From contig JAEWEF010000091.1 in NCBI GenBank assembly GCA_023389595.1, forward strand, positions 1 through 37,506: a stretch of DNA of 37,506 bases, given 5' to 3'. The translations under genes were made by a program, and so were the position numbers. Positions 16,749 to 25,770 of the stretch are shown here, in pieces. Within the stretch, counting starts at the first letter, position 1, and each line of letters starts with the position of its first letter. The notes below the pieces were generated by a model that saw nothing but the letters and a program-made list of their open reading frames with translations, did no database searches and had not been told where the DNA came from. The stretch comes from Fusobacteriota bacterium. GTDB lineage: Bacteria; Fusobacteriota; Fusobacteriia; Fusobacteriales; Fusobacteriaceae.

Positions 16749-17817
16749 TGTTTACGTACATATACCTTTTTGTTTAAAGAAGTGTAATTATTGTGATTTT
16801 TTATCTTTTCCAAATTTGAAAGATCAAGAAAAATATGTTGAATATTTAATAAAAGAAATATCAATGTATAATCTTTCAAAAATAAAAACATTATATTTCG
16901 GAGGAGGAACACCATCTCTGTTATCTTGTGAAAACATAAAAAAAATAATTTCTTCCTTAAAAGTTAATAGAGAAACTGAGATAACTATCGAAGTAAATCC
17001 AAAAACTGTCGATTTTGAAAAACTCAAGAATTTAAGACAAATAGGCATAAATAGAATAAGCATAGGTGTCCAAACTTTTAATGATAAATTTTTAAAAATA
17101 CTCGGTAGAGATCACAACAGTCAAGATGCTATAGAATGTTATAGAAATTCTGTTTTATCTGGATTTGATAATATAAGTTTAGATTTGATATATTCTATAC
17201 CCGGTCAAAATATTTCAGATTTAATTAAAGACCTAGAAATTTTATTTAAATTGTCTCCACATCACTTCTCTATTTATTCTCTTATATGGGAGGAGGGAAC
17301 TCATTTATTTGAAAAATTAAAGGATAAAACTTTAAATGTAACTGAAAATGAATTAGAAGCTGAAATGTTTGAAAAGATAATTGAAGAAGCAACTTCAAAT
17401 GGATACAAACATTATGAAATTTCAAATTTTTCTAAAAATAATTTTGAATCTAAACATAATATTAATTATTGGAAAAATGACGAATATATAGGAATAGGTC
17501 TAGGGGCATCAGGATATTACAAAAATAAAAGATATAAAAATGTTTCTAGTTTTAATGATTATTTTTCTATGATAGATGCTTCCCTTTTTCCTATTGATAA
17601 AAAAGAAATAGAAATTTTGGACACAGATGAAACACAAAAATATAAATATATTCTTGGATTAAGAATGTTGGACTATAAGATAAAAATCGATGAAAAGTAT
17701 ACTGAAATTGCTAAAAAGTTATTTGAAGAAGGATACATTAAAATTGAAGATGATTTTATATCTATTACAGAAAAAGGAATAATGTTTTATAATGATGTTG
17801 TTTTAAATTTTATATAG
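16732..17817 (+). CDS. hemW: Radical SAM heme chaperone HemW
   Basis: 361 aa. The radical-SAM cluster motif is CLKKCNYCDF near residues 14-23; the residue after the third Cys pair is Asp-Phe rather than a fourth Cys. This separates HemW from the coproporphyrinogen dehydrogenase HemN. GGGTPSLL, ISIGVQTF and the HemW heme-binding motif HNINYW are also present. HemW binds heme and an Fe-S cluster and is thought to insert heme into respiratory enzymes. The role in a fermentative anaerobe is open. It begins inside the mutase gene, so translation is likely coupled. Confidence 0.92.
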   Translation: MSKAYSVYVHIPFCLKKCNYCDFLSFPNLKDQEKYVEYLIKEISMYNLSKIKTLYFGGGTPSLLSCENIKKIISSLKVNRETEITIEVNPKTVDFEKLKNLRQIGINRISIGVQTFNDKFLKILGRDHNSQDAIECYRNSVLSGFDNISLDLIYSIPGQNISDLIKDLEILFKLSPHHFSIYSLIWEEGTHLFEKLKDKTLNVTENELEAEMFEKIIEEATSNGYKHYEISNFSKNNFESKHNINYWKNDEYIGIGLGASGYYKNKRYKNVSSFNDYFSMIDASLFPIDKKEIEILDTDETQKYKYILGLRMLDYKIKIDEKYTEIAKKLFEEGYIKIEDDFISITEKGIMFYNDVVLNFI

Positions 17818-17825
17818 GTGATTTG

Positions 17826-18500
17826 ATGAGTTTAAAAGAAAAGATTGATATAATTATTGATGATATTAAAACTTACTCTCCGCATCCTGAAAAAGTTAAG
17901 TTGGTAGCCGTTACTAAATATAGTACAGTTTCTGATATTAAAAAACTTTTTGAAATAGGTTATTACACTATAGGAGAAAATAAAGCACAAGTCATGAGAG
18001 ATAAAATTGAATATTTTAATAATATTGATATAAAAAATATCGAATGGCATTTTATAGGTAATTTACAAACTAATAAAATAAAATACATCATTAACAATGT
18101 TTCACTTATACATTCTGTTAATAGGTTGTCTTTAGCTGAAGAATTGGATAAGAAGGCTAAAGAAATAAACAAAAAAATAAATGTTTTAATAGAAATAAAT
18201 ATTTATGGAGAGGAGTCTAAGCACGGATACATTTTAGAAGAATTATATAAAGATATTCCAAAATTAATTAATTTAGAGAATATAAATATAATTGGCTTAA
18301 TGACTATGGCTCCTTTTGTAGAAGATAACGATTTAATAAGATTTGTTTTTTCTAAATTAAGAAAGATTAAAAATGAACTTAACAAAAATTTTTTTAATGG
18401 AAAGTTAACTGAACTCTCTATGGGAATGAGCAATGATTATAAAATTGCTCTTGAAGAGGGAAGCACAATAATAAGAATAGGAAGTAATATATTTCTATAA
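17826..18500 (+). CDS. yggS: PLP homeostasis protein YggS/PLPBP
   Basis: 224 aa from ATG 17826; the TTG three bases earlier is too close to the AGGTGA site. PLP-binding Lys31 lies in KLVAVTKYST, followed by IGENKAQ, WHFIGNLQTNK and the phosphate-binding SMGMSNDYKIALEEGSTIIRIG, split across residues 200-220. It is a single-domain alanine-racemase-like barrel that buffers pyridoxal phosphate and has no known catalysis. It sits directly before sepF, the same order as ylmE-ylmF in Firmicutes, which links it to the division cluster by position. Confidence 0.94.
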   Translation: MSLKEKIDIIIDDIKTYSPHPEKVKLVAVTKYSTVSDIKKLFEIGYYTIGENKAQVMRDKIEYFNNIDIKNIEWHFIGNLQTNKIKYIINNVSLIHSVNRLSLAEELDKKAKEINKKINVLIEINIYGEESKHGYILEELYKDIPKLINLENINIIGLMTMAPFVEDNDLIRFVFSKLRKIKNELNKNFFNGKLTELSMGMSNDYKIALEEGSTIIRIGSNIFL

Positions 18501-18512
18501 TAGGAGGTAGGA

Positions 18513-19061
18513 GTGAAACCTATAAATAAAATATTTAATTTTTTAAAAAAAGTTAATAATGTAGATGACGATGAATTGTATGATGAAGATCAAATTGAAT
18601 TTGATGATGAGTTAGAAAATAATGAAAATGACAATAAAGAATTCTCAGAAGAAAACGAAGATGAGAACAATGAAATTAAACAAAGAGAATTCAGAAGTTT
18701 TCTATTTAAAAGAAAAAATGAAAAAATAGAAGAAGAAACTGAAGAAAATGAAGAGATAGAAGATGATAATACAGGTTACAGTCCAGTGATATTTACTTTT
18801 CAAAGTTTAGATGATTGCTATAAAATTGTAAATTATATTAAAAGAGAGAAGGTAATAACTTTAAATTTTGAAAAAGCAAATAAAAAAGTTATGCAAAAAG
18901 CTTTAGATTTTCTTTCTGGAGCTATGTCTGTAAAAAATGCTTCATATACAAAAATTACAGAAAATGTTTATACTATTTTACCTGAATGGGCAAAAGTCAG
19001 ATATGAGGGAGCAACAAAAAAAGAAGATAAAATAGTTAGTTTAGAAAGAGAGGATATTTAA
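18513..19061 (+). CDS. sepF: Cell division protein SepF
   Basis: 182 aa starting at GTG 18513, with AGGAGGT 4 nt before it. The N-terminal MKPINKIFNFLKKV is a short amphipathic helix expected to bind membrane. Residues about 20-85 are an acidic Asp/Glu/Asn linker. The C-terminal globular domain reads FQSLDDCYKIVNYIKREKVI, then a strand, KKVMQKALDFLSGA and YTILPEWAKV. SepF tethers FtsZ to the membrane and helps septum formation. The unusually long acidic linker is the only deviation. Confidence 0.92.
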   Translation: MKPINKIFNFLKKVNNVDDDELYDEDQIEFDDELENNENDNKEFSEENEDENNEIKQREFRSFLFKRKNEKIEEETEENEEIEDDNTGYSPVIFTFQSLDDCYKIVNYIKREKVITLNFEKANKKVMQKALDFLSGAMSVKNASYTKITENVYTILPEWAKVRYEGATKKEDKIVSLEREDI

Positions 19062-19064
19062 TTA

Positions 19065-20066
19065 ATGACTAAAAAAATAAGAGCTCTAGCTTTATTTTCT
19101 GGTGGTTTAGATAGTGCATTAGCTATAAAAATAGTTAAAGACCAAGGAATAGAAGTTATAGCTTTAAATTTTGTGTCACATTTTTTTGGTGGTTCTAATG
19201 AAAAAGCTGAAAAAATGGCAAAGCAATTAGGAGTTCAATTAGAGTATGTTCATTTTGAGGAAAGACATACTAAAATTGTTTCAGATCCAGTTTATGGAAG
19301 GGGAAAGAACATGAACCCTTGTATAGATTGCCACGCTTTAATGTTTAAGGTAGCTGGAGAATTATTAGAAAAATATAATGCGGATTTTATAATATCTGGA
19401 GAAGTTTTAGGGCAAAGACCAATGTCACAAAACTTTCAGGCATTGGAAAAAGTTAAAAAACTATCCGGAATTGGTAATCTCGTTTTAAGACCATTATCAG
19501 CAAAGCTATTGCCAGAAAGTGATGCAGAATTGAAAGGATTAGTTGACAGATCAAAATTATTAGATATACAAGGTAGATCACGTCAGAGACAGATAGAATT
19601 AACTGAAAAGTATGGAATAATAGATTACCCAACGCCAGGTGGTGGATGTCTCTTAACAGATCCGGGATATTCTAATAGATTAAAGATTATAGAAGATGAC
19701 GGATTTTTGAAAGAAGAATATTCGTATTTATTTGACATAATTAAAGTATCGAGATTTTTTAGAATAGATAAAGGAAAATATATATTTGTTGGAAGAGATA
19801 AAGAAACGAATGATAAGATTAAAGAAATGAAGGATAAAATAATAAACAAAACATACATACATAGTTATAAAACTCCCGGACCTAATATTATTAGTAATGT
19901 TAAATTAAGTTATGATGAAATAAACTTTGCAAAAGAATTATTTTCTAGATATTCAAAAAATAAAGGAATAGAAAAAATTCAACTGTGTGTTGATAATAAA
20001 ATTGAAGAAGTTGAATCTATAGATATTAAGCTTTTAGAAGAAAAAATAAAACAATTTCAAATCTAA
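19065..20066 (+). CDS. PP-loop tRNA sulfurtransferase-like protein (ThiI/MnmA-like) with C-terminal NFACT-R-like domain
   Basis: 333 aa. The ATP-pyrophosphatase P-loop is FSGGLDSAL at 11-19. C86 and C89 in NPCIDCHALM and C195 in PGGGCLLTD are candidates for Fe-S binding or sulfur transfer. The last 110 residues (FFRIDKGKYIFVGRDKETND and onward) resemble the NFACT-R RNA-binding domain, which has been described fused to ThiI-like enzymes. There is no THUMP domain, so it is not classical ThiI, and it lacks the MnmA C-terminal barrel. Thiolation of a tRNA uridine (U8 or another site) is the likely job; the exact base is not known. Confidence 0.78.
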   Translation: MTKKIRALALFSGGLDSALAIKIVKDQGIEVIALNFVSHFFGGSNEKAEKMAKQLGVQLEYVHFEERHTKIVSDPVYGRGKNMNPCIDCHALMFKVAGELLEKYNADFIISGEVLGQRPMSQNFQALEKVKKLSGIGNLVLRPLSAKLLPESDAELKGLVDRSKLLDIQGRSRQRQIELTEKYGIIDYPTPGGGCLLTDPGYSNRLKIIEDDGFLKEEYSYLFDIIKVSRFFRIDKGKYIFVGRDKETNDKIKEMKDKIINKTYIHSYKTPGPNIISNVKLSYDEINFAKELFSRYSKNKGIEKIQLCVDNKIEEVESIDIKLLEEKIKQFQI

Positions 20067-20091
20067 TTTTACAAAAGGAAGTGCATTTTAA

Positions 20092-21444
20092 GTGATTAGA
20101 AGAGTTACAGTAGACGAAAGAAGAAAGATGGTATTGAGCGGGAATATAGTAAGAACATTGTTGTTTTTATCATTTCCCACAATAATGATGAGTTTTGTTT
20201 CAGCTTTAATACCTTTAACAGATGGTTTGTTTTTAAATAGAACTTCAGGATACGTTATAGCTGCTGCCATAGGATACGATCAACAAATAATAAATATTCT
20301 TATAGCTACATCTATGGGTCTTGGAGCTGCTGCTATGTCTTATTTAGGACAGATAAATGGTAGCGGAGATATGAAACTAGTAAAAAAGGCTGCAATGAAC
20401 ATATTAGTTTTTTCTTTTATAATTTCATTACTTATAGTTCCTTTAACAATTTTTGTAGCTTCGTTTGCAAAAAATATGGTTAACGCCGAAATATCGGAAA
20501 GTGTATTTGTTTACCTAAGTGCTTACTCTTTAGTAATACCGTTTTTGTTTATGTCTTCAATATACAATTCTATAAAGAATGCTTTTGGACAGCCAGAAGC
20601 AACTTTAATCAGGATGGTTATATTATTTATTTTAAAAATAAGTTTTAATGCAATATTTTTATATGTGCTAAAATTAAAACTTATAGGAGCCGTTATGTCT
20701 TCCTTTGCATCTTACTTGATAGTAGGTATATGGATGATATACGACTTATTTATAAAGGAAACTGAAACTAAACTTACTTTTAAAAATTTTAGATTTGATT
20801 ACAATATAATAAAAAAAATAATAAAGATAGCTATTCCATCTATACTTAGTTACATAATGATAAATTTAGCATTCTTTTTGATAAATACGGAAGTTGAAAA
20901 ATATGGAACTATAGTTTTGACAGCTCAAACAATTTCAGGAAATATTAATAATATGTGTTTTACATTACCGTCTTCAATAAGTACTTCGATAGCTACTATG
21001 GTAAGTATAAACATAGGAGCTAATCAAGTTTCTAACGCAAAAAAAACACACAAAATAGGTTGTGTTTTTTCGGTAATACTTTCTTTAATATTGATAGTAA
21101 TATTCTATCCTTCATCAGAATTTTTAGCTAGACTTTTCCAAGATAATGAAGAGATAGTAAGATTAACTGTTCATTCATTAGATATATATACATTTTCAAT
21201 AATAGGGTTTGCTATCTTTATGGTAACACAAGGAGCATTTATCGGAATGGGAAAAACAAAATATGTTTTACTATTCGGTATACTTAGATTGTGGCTAATA
21301 AGATATTTATTTATATTAGTTACTAAAAAATATTTGGGAGTTGACTCAGTATTCTGGGGTAACTTGCTATCAAATTATTTAGCTGGTTTCTTATTTCTTT
21401 TACTTTCATTTAAAATTAAATGGACATCAGCTATAAAAAATTAA
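20092..21444 (+). CDS. MATE family efflux transporter
   Basis: 450 aa, about 12 membrane spans in two six-helix halves, the MATE layout. The N-terminal half holds LSFPTIMMSFVSALIPLTDGLFLNR, split over 23-47, a typical MATE helix-1 pattern. Its C-terminal counterpart IAIPSILSYIMINLAFFLIN is near 248. MATE proteins export cationic drugs or metabolites using Na+ or H+ gradients; the substrate is unknown. It starts at GTG 20092 with AAGGAAG 10 nt upstream; the nearer GTG at 20081 meets a stop after four codons. Confidence 0.9.
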   Translation: MIRRVTVDERRKMVLSGNIVRTLLFLSFPTIMMSFVSALIPLTDGLFLNRTSGYVIAAAIGYDQQIINILIATSMGLGAAAMSYLGQINGSGDMKLVKKAAMNILVFSFIISLLIVPLTIFVASFAKNMVNAEISESVFVYLSAYSLVIPFLFMSSIYNSIKNAFGQPEATLIRMVILFILKISFNAIFLYVLKLKLIGAVMSSFASYLIVGIWMIYDLFIKETETKLTFKNFRFDYNIIKKIIKIAIPSILSYIMINLAFFLINTEVEKYGTIVLTAQTISGNINNMCFTLPSSISTSIATMVSINIGANQVSNAKKTHKIGCVFSVILSLILIVIFYPSSEFLARLFQDNEEIVRLTVHSLDIYTFSIIGFAIFMVTQGAFIGMGKTKYVLLFGILRLWLIRYLFILVTKKYLGVDSVFWGNLLSNYLAGFLFLLLSFKIKWTSAIKN

Positions 21445-21457
21445 AAAGGAGATATAA

Positions 21458-22066
21458 ATGAAAATATTTTTATTTTTATTGATAGCTTACTTTATAGGAG
21501 CTTTACCTAGTGGTGTATGGTTAGGAAAATATTTTAAAAAAATAGATATTAGAGATTATGGAAGTAAAAATACTGGAGCTACTAATGCATACAGAGTATT
21601 GGGAAAAAAATTAGGGGTTCTAGTTTTAATACTTGATGTATTGAAAGGATTTTTACCAATATATTTAGCTTCTTTTTTTATAAAAGATAACAATATTTTA
21701 TCATTGATAGGATTTGTGACTATACTTGCACATACATTTAGTATATTTATAAATTTTAAAGGAGGAAAAGGAGTTGCTACAACAACTGGAGTTTTTTTAT
21801 TTTTATCTCCATATATAATTTTAGAATTACTAATAATTTTTATAATAGTACTTATAGTTACAAGATACGTTTCGTTATCATCTATAATTTGTGCAATTTT
21901 TTTACCAGCTTTAATTATAGCTTACAGCCTAGATAATTTTAAACAGAATATTGGTATGATACTTTTATCTTTAGTAATAAGTGTTTTTGTAGTTATCAGA
22001 CATAAAAAGAATATAGATAGATTATTGACTAATACTGAAAATAAAATTTTCTGGAGGAAAAAATGA
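21458..22066 (+). CDS. plsY: Acyl-phosphate:glycerol-3-phosphate acyltransferase PlsY
   Basis: 202 aa integral membrane enzyme with about five to seven spans. The three PlsY loops are visible: FIGALPSGVWLGK, GSKNTGATNAYRVLGKK and NFKGGKGVATTTG. It transfers the acyl group from acyl phosphate to glycerol-3-phosphate, the first step of phospholipid synthesis in bacteria with PlsX. plsX is not in this window. The stop overlaps the dnaN start (ATGA), so the two are coupled. The ribosome site is AAAGGAG. Confidence 0.96.
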   Translation: MKIFLFLLIAYFIGALPSGVWLGKYFKKIDIRDYGSKNTGATNAYRVLGKKLGVLVLILDVLKGFLPIYLASFFIKDNNILSLIGFVTILAHTFSIFINFKGGKGVATTTGVFLFLSPYIILELLIIFIIVLIVTRYVSLSSIICAIFLPALIIAYSLDNFKQNIGMILLSLVISVFVVIRHKKNIDRLLTNTENKIFWRKK

Positions 22067-23193
22067 GAATAGAAGTTAATAGATTAGAATTTCTAAAAAG
22101 AATAAAAATAGCTGACCAAATAATAAAAGATAATAAAATAAAGCCAATTCTATCTAACATTTATGCTAAAGTTGATAGAAATGAATTGAAATTTTATGGA
22201 ACAGATTTAGATACAACTATAGTAACTTTTATGAATATAGATTCTTTAAATGAGGAAGGAGAATTTACTTTTTCTTTCTCATTAGTGGATGAATACTTAA
22301 AAGAAATTAAAGATGAAAATATAACCATAAGAACAGAAAAAGAAATTTTATTTATAGAAACTAAAGATTCTTCTTCAGAATTTTTGATGGTAAATCCAAA
22401 AGATTTTCCAAACAATATAGATAATTTTAAATTGAATGATACAACTAAAAAAATAGAATTAGAGTCTAAAGAATTAATTGATATTATACAAAAGGTTTCT
22501 TTTGCAGCCGATGTTACACAAAATAATATAGCTATGAATTGTGTTAGGATAGAAAGCGTAGCTAAACATTTATATTTTATAGCTGCTGAAACATACAGAC
22601 TAGCTTACTTATCAAAGTATATCAATAAAGATATAGATAATTTTGAAGTTAGTATACCATTAAACGCAATTTTTGCTTTAAGTAAAATATTAAGTTCTTT
22701 ACCTCCAGATAATGTAAAAATATATCAAAATGATAATAAAATATATTTTGCTGTTGAAAATATAATAATTTCAACTAGACAAGTCGAATTAAAATATCCT
22801 AATTACCAAAGTATTTTGTCTAACACTACATATGATAAATCTTTAAAAATAAACGCTGATACTTTTAACAAAATACTTAAAAGAGCTATGGTATTTGTTA
22901 GAAATAATAGTGAATCTAAATATGGAACAACTTTTACTTTTTCTGACAATAAAATGAATGTTCATGGTATAAGTGATGTTGCAAAAATTAACGAAGATAT
23001 TCCAGTAGAATATACTGGAGATCCTCTAAAAATATCTTTAAATATAAAATTTTTAACAGATTTTTTACAAAATATATCTAAAGATGATAATGTAATAGTT
23101 GAGATGTATAAAAATGACTCTGCTGTAAAAATGTTTAGGGAAAATGATGATAATTATTTATATATTGTGATGCCTCTAACACTTAGAGATTAA
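22063..23193 (+). CDS. dnaN: DNA polymerase III sliding clamp (beta subunit)
   Basis: 376 aa, three clamp domains. Recognisable segments are IKPILSNIYAKVDRNELKFYGTD (two stretches near 27-50), MNCVRIE near 157, FAVE...TRQVELKYPNYQSI near 230-260 and the C-terminal YLYIVMPLTLRD, which forms the partner-binding end. The clamp holds polymerase III on DNA. It is not next to dnaA, and no DnaA-box cluster is seen nearby. It sits instead between plsY, whose stop it overlaps, and a VanZ-like gene. GGAGG precedes the ATG. Confidence 0.95.
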   Translation: MRIEVNRLEFLKRIKIADQIIKDNKIKPILSNIYAKVDRNELKFYGTDLDTTIVTFMNIDSLNEEGEFTFSFSLVDEYLKEIKDENITIRTEKEILFIETKDSSSEFLMVNPKDFPNNIDNFKLNDTTKKIELESKELIDIIQKVSFAADVTQNNIAMNCVRIESVAKHLYFIAAETYRLAYLSKYINKDIDNFEVSIPLNAIFALSKILSSLPPDNVKIYQNDNKIYFAVENIIISTRQVELKYPNYQSILSNTTYDKSLKINADTFNKILKRAMVFVRNNSESKYGTTFTFSDNKMNVHGISDVAKINEDIPVEYTGDPLKISLNIKFLTDFLQNISKDDNVIVEMYKNDSAVKMFRENDDNYLYIVMPLTLRD

Positions 23194-23216
23194 TTTTAAA
23201 AAATAAAGAGGTAAAA

Positions 23217-23753
23217 ATGAAAAAAACTAGAATATTTTTAATACTAACTCCTCTAATAATAGGAATACTAATATATTTAATGTACAGAAGTAAAAATCTT
23301 TATTACTATAGAGTGATGCATTCTTTAAATATTTCTGGTCATGTGGAAGCAGCACGAACTATCGCTAAATATTACAGAAAGCTTTTTCCTACTTGGGCTA
23401 TATATTCTTTACCAGATGGGCTTTGGTTATTTTCTACTGGAGCAGCTTTTTTGATAAATAGAAGCGGTTATTTTTTCAATTTAATTTGGTTTACAATGAT
23501 ATATTTAATTACAACTTTTGTCGAGATTTTACAAGGGTATTTCGGAGGACACGGAACTAAATTGGGAACATATGATAGAAACGATATGTATTTTTTTACT
23601 GTCGCGTATTTTTTAATATTAATAATTTCTATACTTTTAGAATTTAAAAATAAAAATAAAAGTGCTTATTATATTGGTATAGACACACTTTTATCAAATA
23701 TAAAATATTCTATAATTTTTATAATATTAGGTATTTTACCAAGCATGTTATAA
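23217..23753 (+). CDS. VanZ-like integral membrane protein
   Basis: 178 aa with about four hydrophobic segments (near 6-24, 64-80, 85-107, 123-142) and a last one at the C-terminus. The arrangement SLPDGLWLFS...FVEILQG...GTYDRNDMYFF resembles the VanZ-like pattern of an acidic-aromatic motif, a Glu-xx-Gln helix and a later Arg-Asp/Asn-Asp motif. VanZ homologues affect glycopeptide or lipopeptide sensitivity, but their biochemical role is unknown. The match is partial, so only family resemblance is claimed. It is the last gene before a terminator. Confidence 0.65.
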   Translation: MKKTRIFLILTPLIIGILIYLMYRSKNLYYYRVMHSLNISGHVEAARTIAKYYRKLFPTWAIYSLPDGLWLFSTGAAFLINRSGYFFNLIWFTMIYLITTFVEILQGYFGGHGTKLGTYDRNDMYFFTVAYFLILIISILLEFKNKNKSAYYIGIDTLLSNIKYSIIFIILGILPSML

Positions 23754-23757
23754 GTTT

Positions 23758-23788
23758 AATAACTACATTCAGATGTAGTTATTTTTTT
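23758..23788 (+). terminator. Intrinsic terminator after the VanZ-like gene
   Basis: An 11-bp perfect stem (AATAACTACAT with ATGTAGTTATT) around a TCAG tetraloop, then a T-run. It lies only 23 nt before the AroB-Ppx gene, and no separate promoter fits in that gap. Confidence 0.88.
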
Positions 23789-23811
23789 AATAACAATTTT
23801 TAGGAGATATG

Positions 23812-25770
23812 ATGAAAAAAATTTCAGACAATATATTTTTAGGAAAAAACATAATAAATAATTCTATATTAGATTTAGAGAAATTTGATAAGATACTACT
23901 ATTTTCTAACAAAAAAATTTTTAATCTATATGGAAATGATATAATTAATTCTCTAAACAAAATTAACATAGACCATTTTGAGATGGAAGATGGAGAAAGA
24001 TATAAAAATATAGAAACTGTTTTGGAAGTAATTAAATTTATGAAAGAAAAAAACTACACGAGGAAATCTCTAATTATTTGTTTAGGGGGCGGAGTAGTTT
24101 GTGATACGGGTGGATTTATAGCTTCTATCTTTATGAGGGGAATAGATTTTATACAGATACCAACATCTTTATTGGCACAAGTAGATGCAAGTATAGGTGG
24201 AAAAGTTGCTGTAAATTTTGATGATGTAAAAAATCTCATAGGTAACTTTAAAAATCCATTAAAGGTAATAATTGATACAAAATTTTTATTGACACTTGAT
24301 AAACAAGATTTTTTATCTGGTATGTCTGAAATTATAAAACATACATTTCTTGCTGAAAATGAAAATTATTTAAAATTTTTAGAGAAGTTAGACTCTAATG
24401 ATGAAGATAGTGTTATTAAAATGATAGAAGAGTCTATAAAAATAAAAAAATATTATGTAGATAATGATGAAAAAGAAGAAAATATAAGAGCATTTTTAAA
24501 TTTTGGACACACTTATGCACATGTAATAGAAAGTTATTTTCATTATACTGGTATATCTCATGGAGAGGCTGTAGCTAAAGGAGTTATATTTGAACTTGAA
24601 CTTTCTATTTTAAAAGGTTATATCAAAGATGATATTTTAAAAAGGGCAAAAAATATTTTTGAAAAATTTGGTATTGCATCGAATCCATTAAATATTGATG
24701 ATAAAATTTTATTTGAGTTAGCAAAAAGTGATAAAAAAAATAATTTTAACAATGTAATAATGATATGTTTTAAAGATTTCGGTAAATTTGAAAAAGTATC
24801 TGTAAACACAAAAGATATAGCAAAAATAATTAATAAGTATAAATTCAACGATTTAAAGGCATCAATAGATATAGGTACAAATTCTTGCAGACTTTTTATA
24901 GGAGAATTTTTTAGAAATAAATGTGTTAAAATATATGCTAATAAATTAGAAGTTATAAGACTTGGTGAAGGTGTTGATAAAAATAAATCATTAAAGCACG
25001 AAGCAATAGAAAGATGTCTTGCAACATTAACTAAATATAAAAAAATTATAGATAATTTTAAAATAAAAGATAAAAATATTTTCTGTTTTGCAACTTCCGC
25101 AACAAGGGATTCTTCAAACAGAGATATTTTTATAGATAAAATATATAAAAATACAGGAATAAAAATTAATTGTATTTCTGGTAACAGAGAAGCTGAATAT
25201 AATTTTTTAGGTGTCGTATCAGATATAGATACAGATACAGACATATTTATAGTTGATATAGGAGGTGGATCAACAGAATTTACTTACGGTAATAAAAAAG
25301 AAGGGATAATATTTTCTAAAAGTGTTGATATAGGATCGGTACGTATAACAGAACAATTTTTAGAAGATAATTCATATGATAAATTAAAAAAAGCATATGA
25401 AAAAACGTTAGAAAAATTAAAATTAGAATTAAGTTATTTTTTAAAAAAATATAGTAATAAAAAATTTAAAGTTTATGGAGTGGCTGGAACTATAACAACT
25501 CAGATTTCTGTCAGAGATTCTATTGCTAACTATGAAAGAGATAAAATACACAATAAAGAATTATTTTATGATGAATTGTCATCCAATATTGAAAAATATT
25601 TAAATTTTATTGGTAAAGAAAGTATAGTGGGACTCGATAAAAAAAGAGAGGATGTTATAGTTGGTGGTAGCATTATTTTGAAGGCTATCTATGATTTATT
25701 TAATATTAAAAAGATAACTGTTTCCGAAAATGATAATTTGACGGGAGCTATTTTAAAGGAATTGATTTAG
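23812..25770 (+). CDS. 3-dehydroquinate synthase fused to Ppx/GppA phosphatase
   Basis: 652 aa from ATG 23812; the ATG at 23809 is only 2 nt from the AGGAG site. Residues 1-345 are AroB: GGGVVCDTGGFIAS at 92-105, IPTSLLAQVDASIGGK, E173 in MSEIIKH, H233 in NFGHTYAH and H250 in SHGEAV, the zinc and catalytic set. Residues 349-652 are a Ppx/GppA actin-fold phosphatase: SIDIGTNSCRLFIGE at 351-365, ISGNREAEYNF at 455-465 and DIGGGSTEF at 482-490. The join has no stop, frameshift, internal ATG or ribosome site. AroB makes dehydroquinate in the shikimate pathway; Ppx/GppA degrades polyphosphate or pppGpp. I know of no standard protein with this fusion. Confidence 0.9.
   Translation: MKKISDNIFLGKNIINNSILDLEKFDKILLFSNKKIFNLYGNDIINSLNKINIDHFEMEDGERYKNIETVLEVIKFMKEKNYTRKSLIICLGGGVVCDTGGFIASIFMRGIDFIQIPTSLLAQVDASIGGKVAVNFDDVKNLIGNFKNPLKVIIDTKFLLTLDKQDFLSGMSEIIKHTFLAENENYLKFLEKLDSNDEDSVIKMIEESIKIKKYYVDNDEKEENIRAFLNFGHTYAHVIESYFHYTGISHGEAVAKGVIFELELSILKGYIKDDILKRAKNIFEKFGIASNPLNIDDKILFELAKSDKKNNFNNVIMICFKDFGKFEKVSVNTKDIAKIINKYKFNDLKASIDIGTNSCRLFIGEFFRNKCVKIYANKLEVIRLGEGVDKNKSLKHEAIERCLATLTKYKKIIDNFKIKDKNIFCFATSATRDSSNRDIFIDKIYKNTGIKINCISGNREAEYNFLGVVSDIDTDTDIFIVDIGGGSTEFTYGNKKEGIIFSKSVDIGSVRITEQFLEDNSYDKLKKAYEKTLEKLKLELSYFLKKYSNKKFKVYGVAGTITTQISVRDSIANYERDKIHNKELFYDELSSNIEKYLNFIGKESIVGLDKKREDVIVGGSIILKAIYDLFNIKKITVSENDNLTGAILKELI

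Noticed and set aside
22063..23216. Replication origin near dnaN
   Set aside because: No DnaA-box cluster, no dnaA or rpmH and no AT-rich non-coding block. dnaN is embedded in an operon.
24618..25244. 208-codon minus-strand ORF inside the AroB-Ppx gene
   Set aside because: It is hydrophobic low-complexity shadow of an AT-rich coding strand, with no ribosome site or family motif. The plus-strand frame carries two recognisable enzymes.
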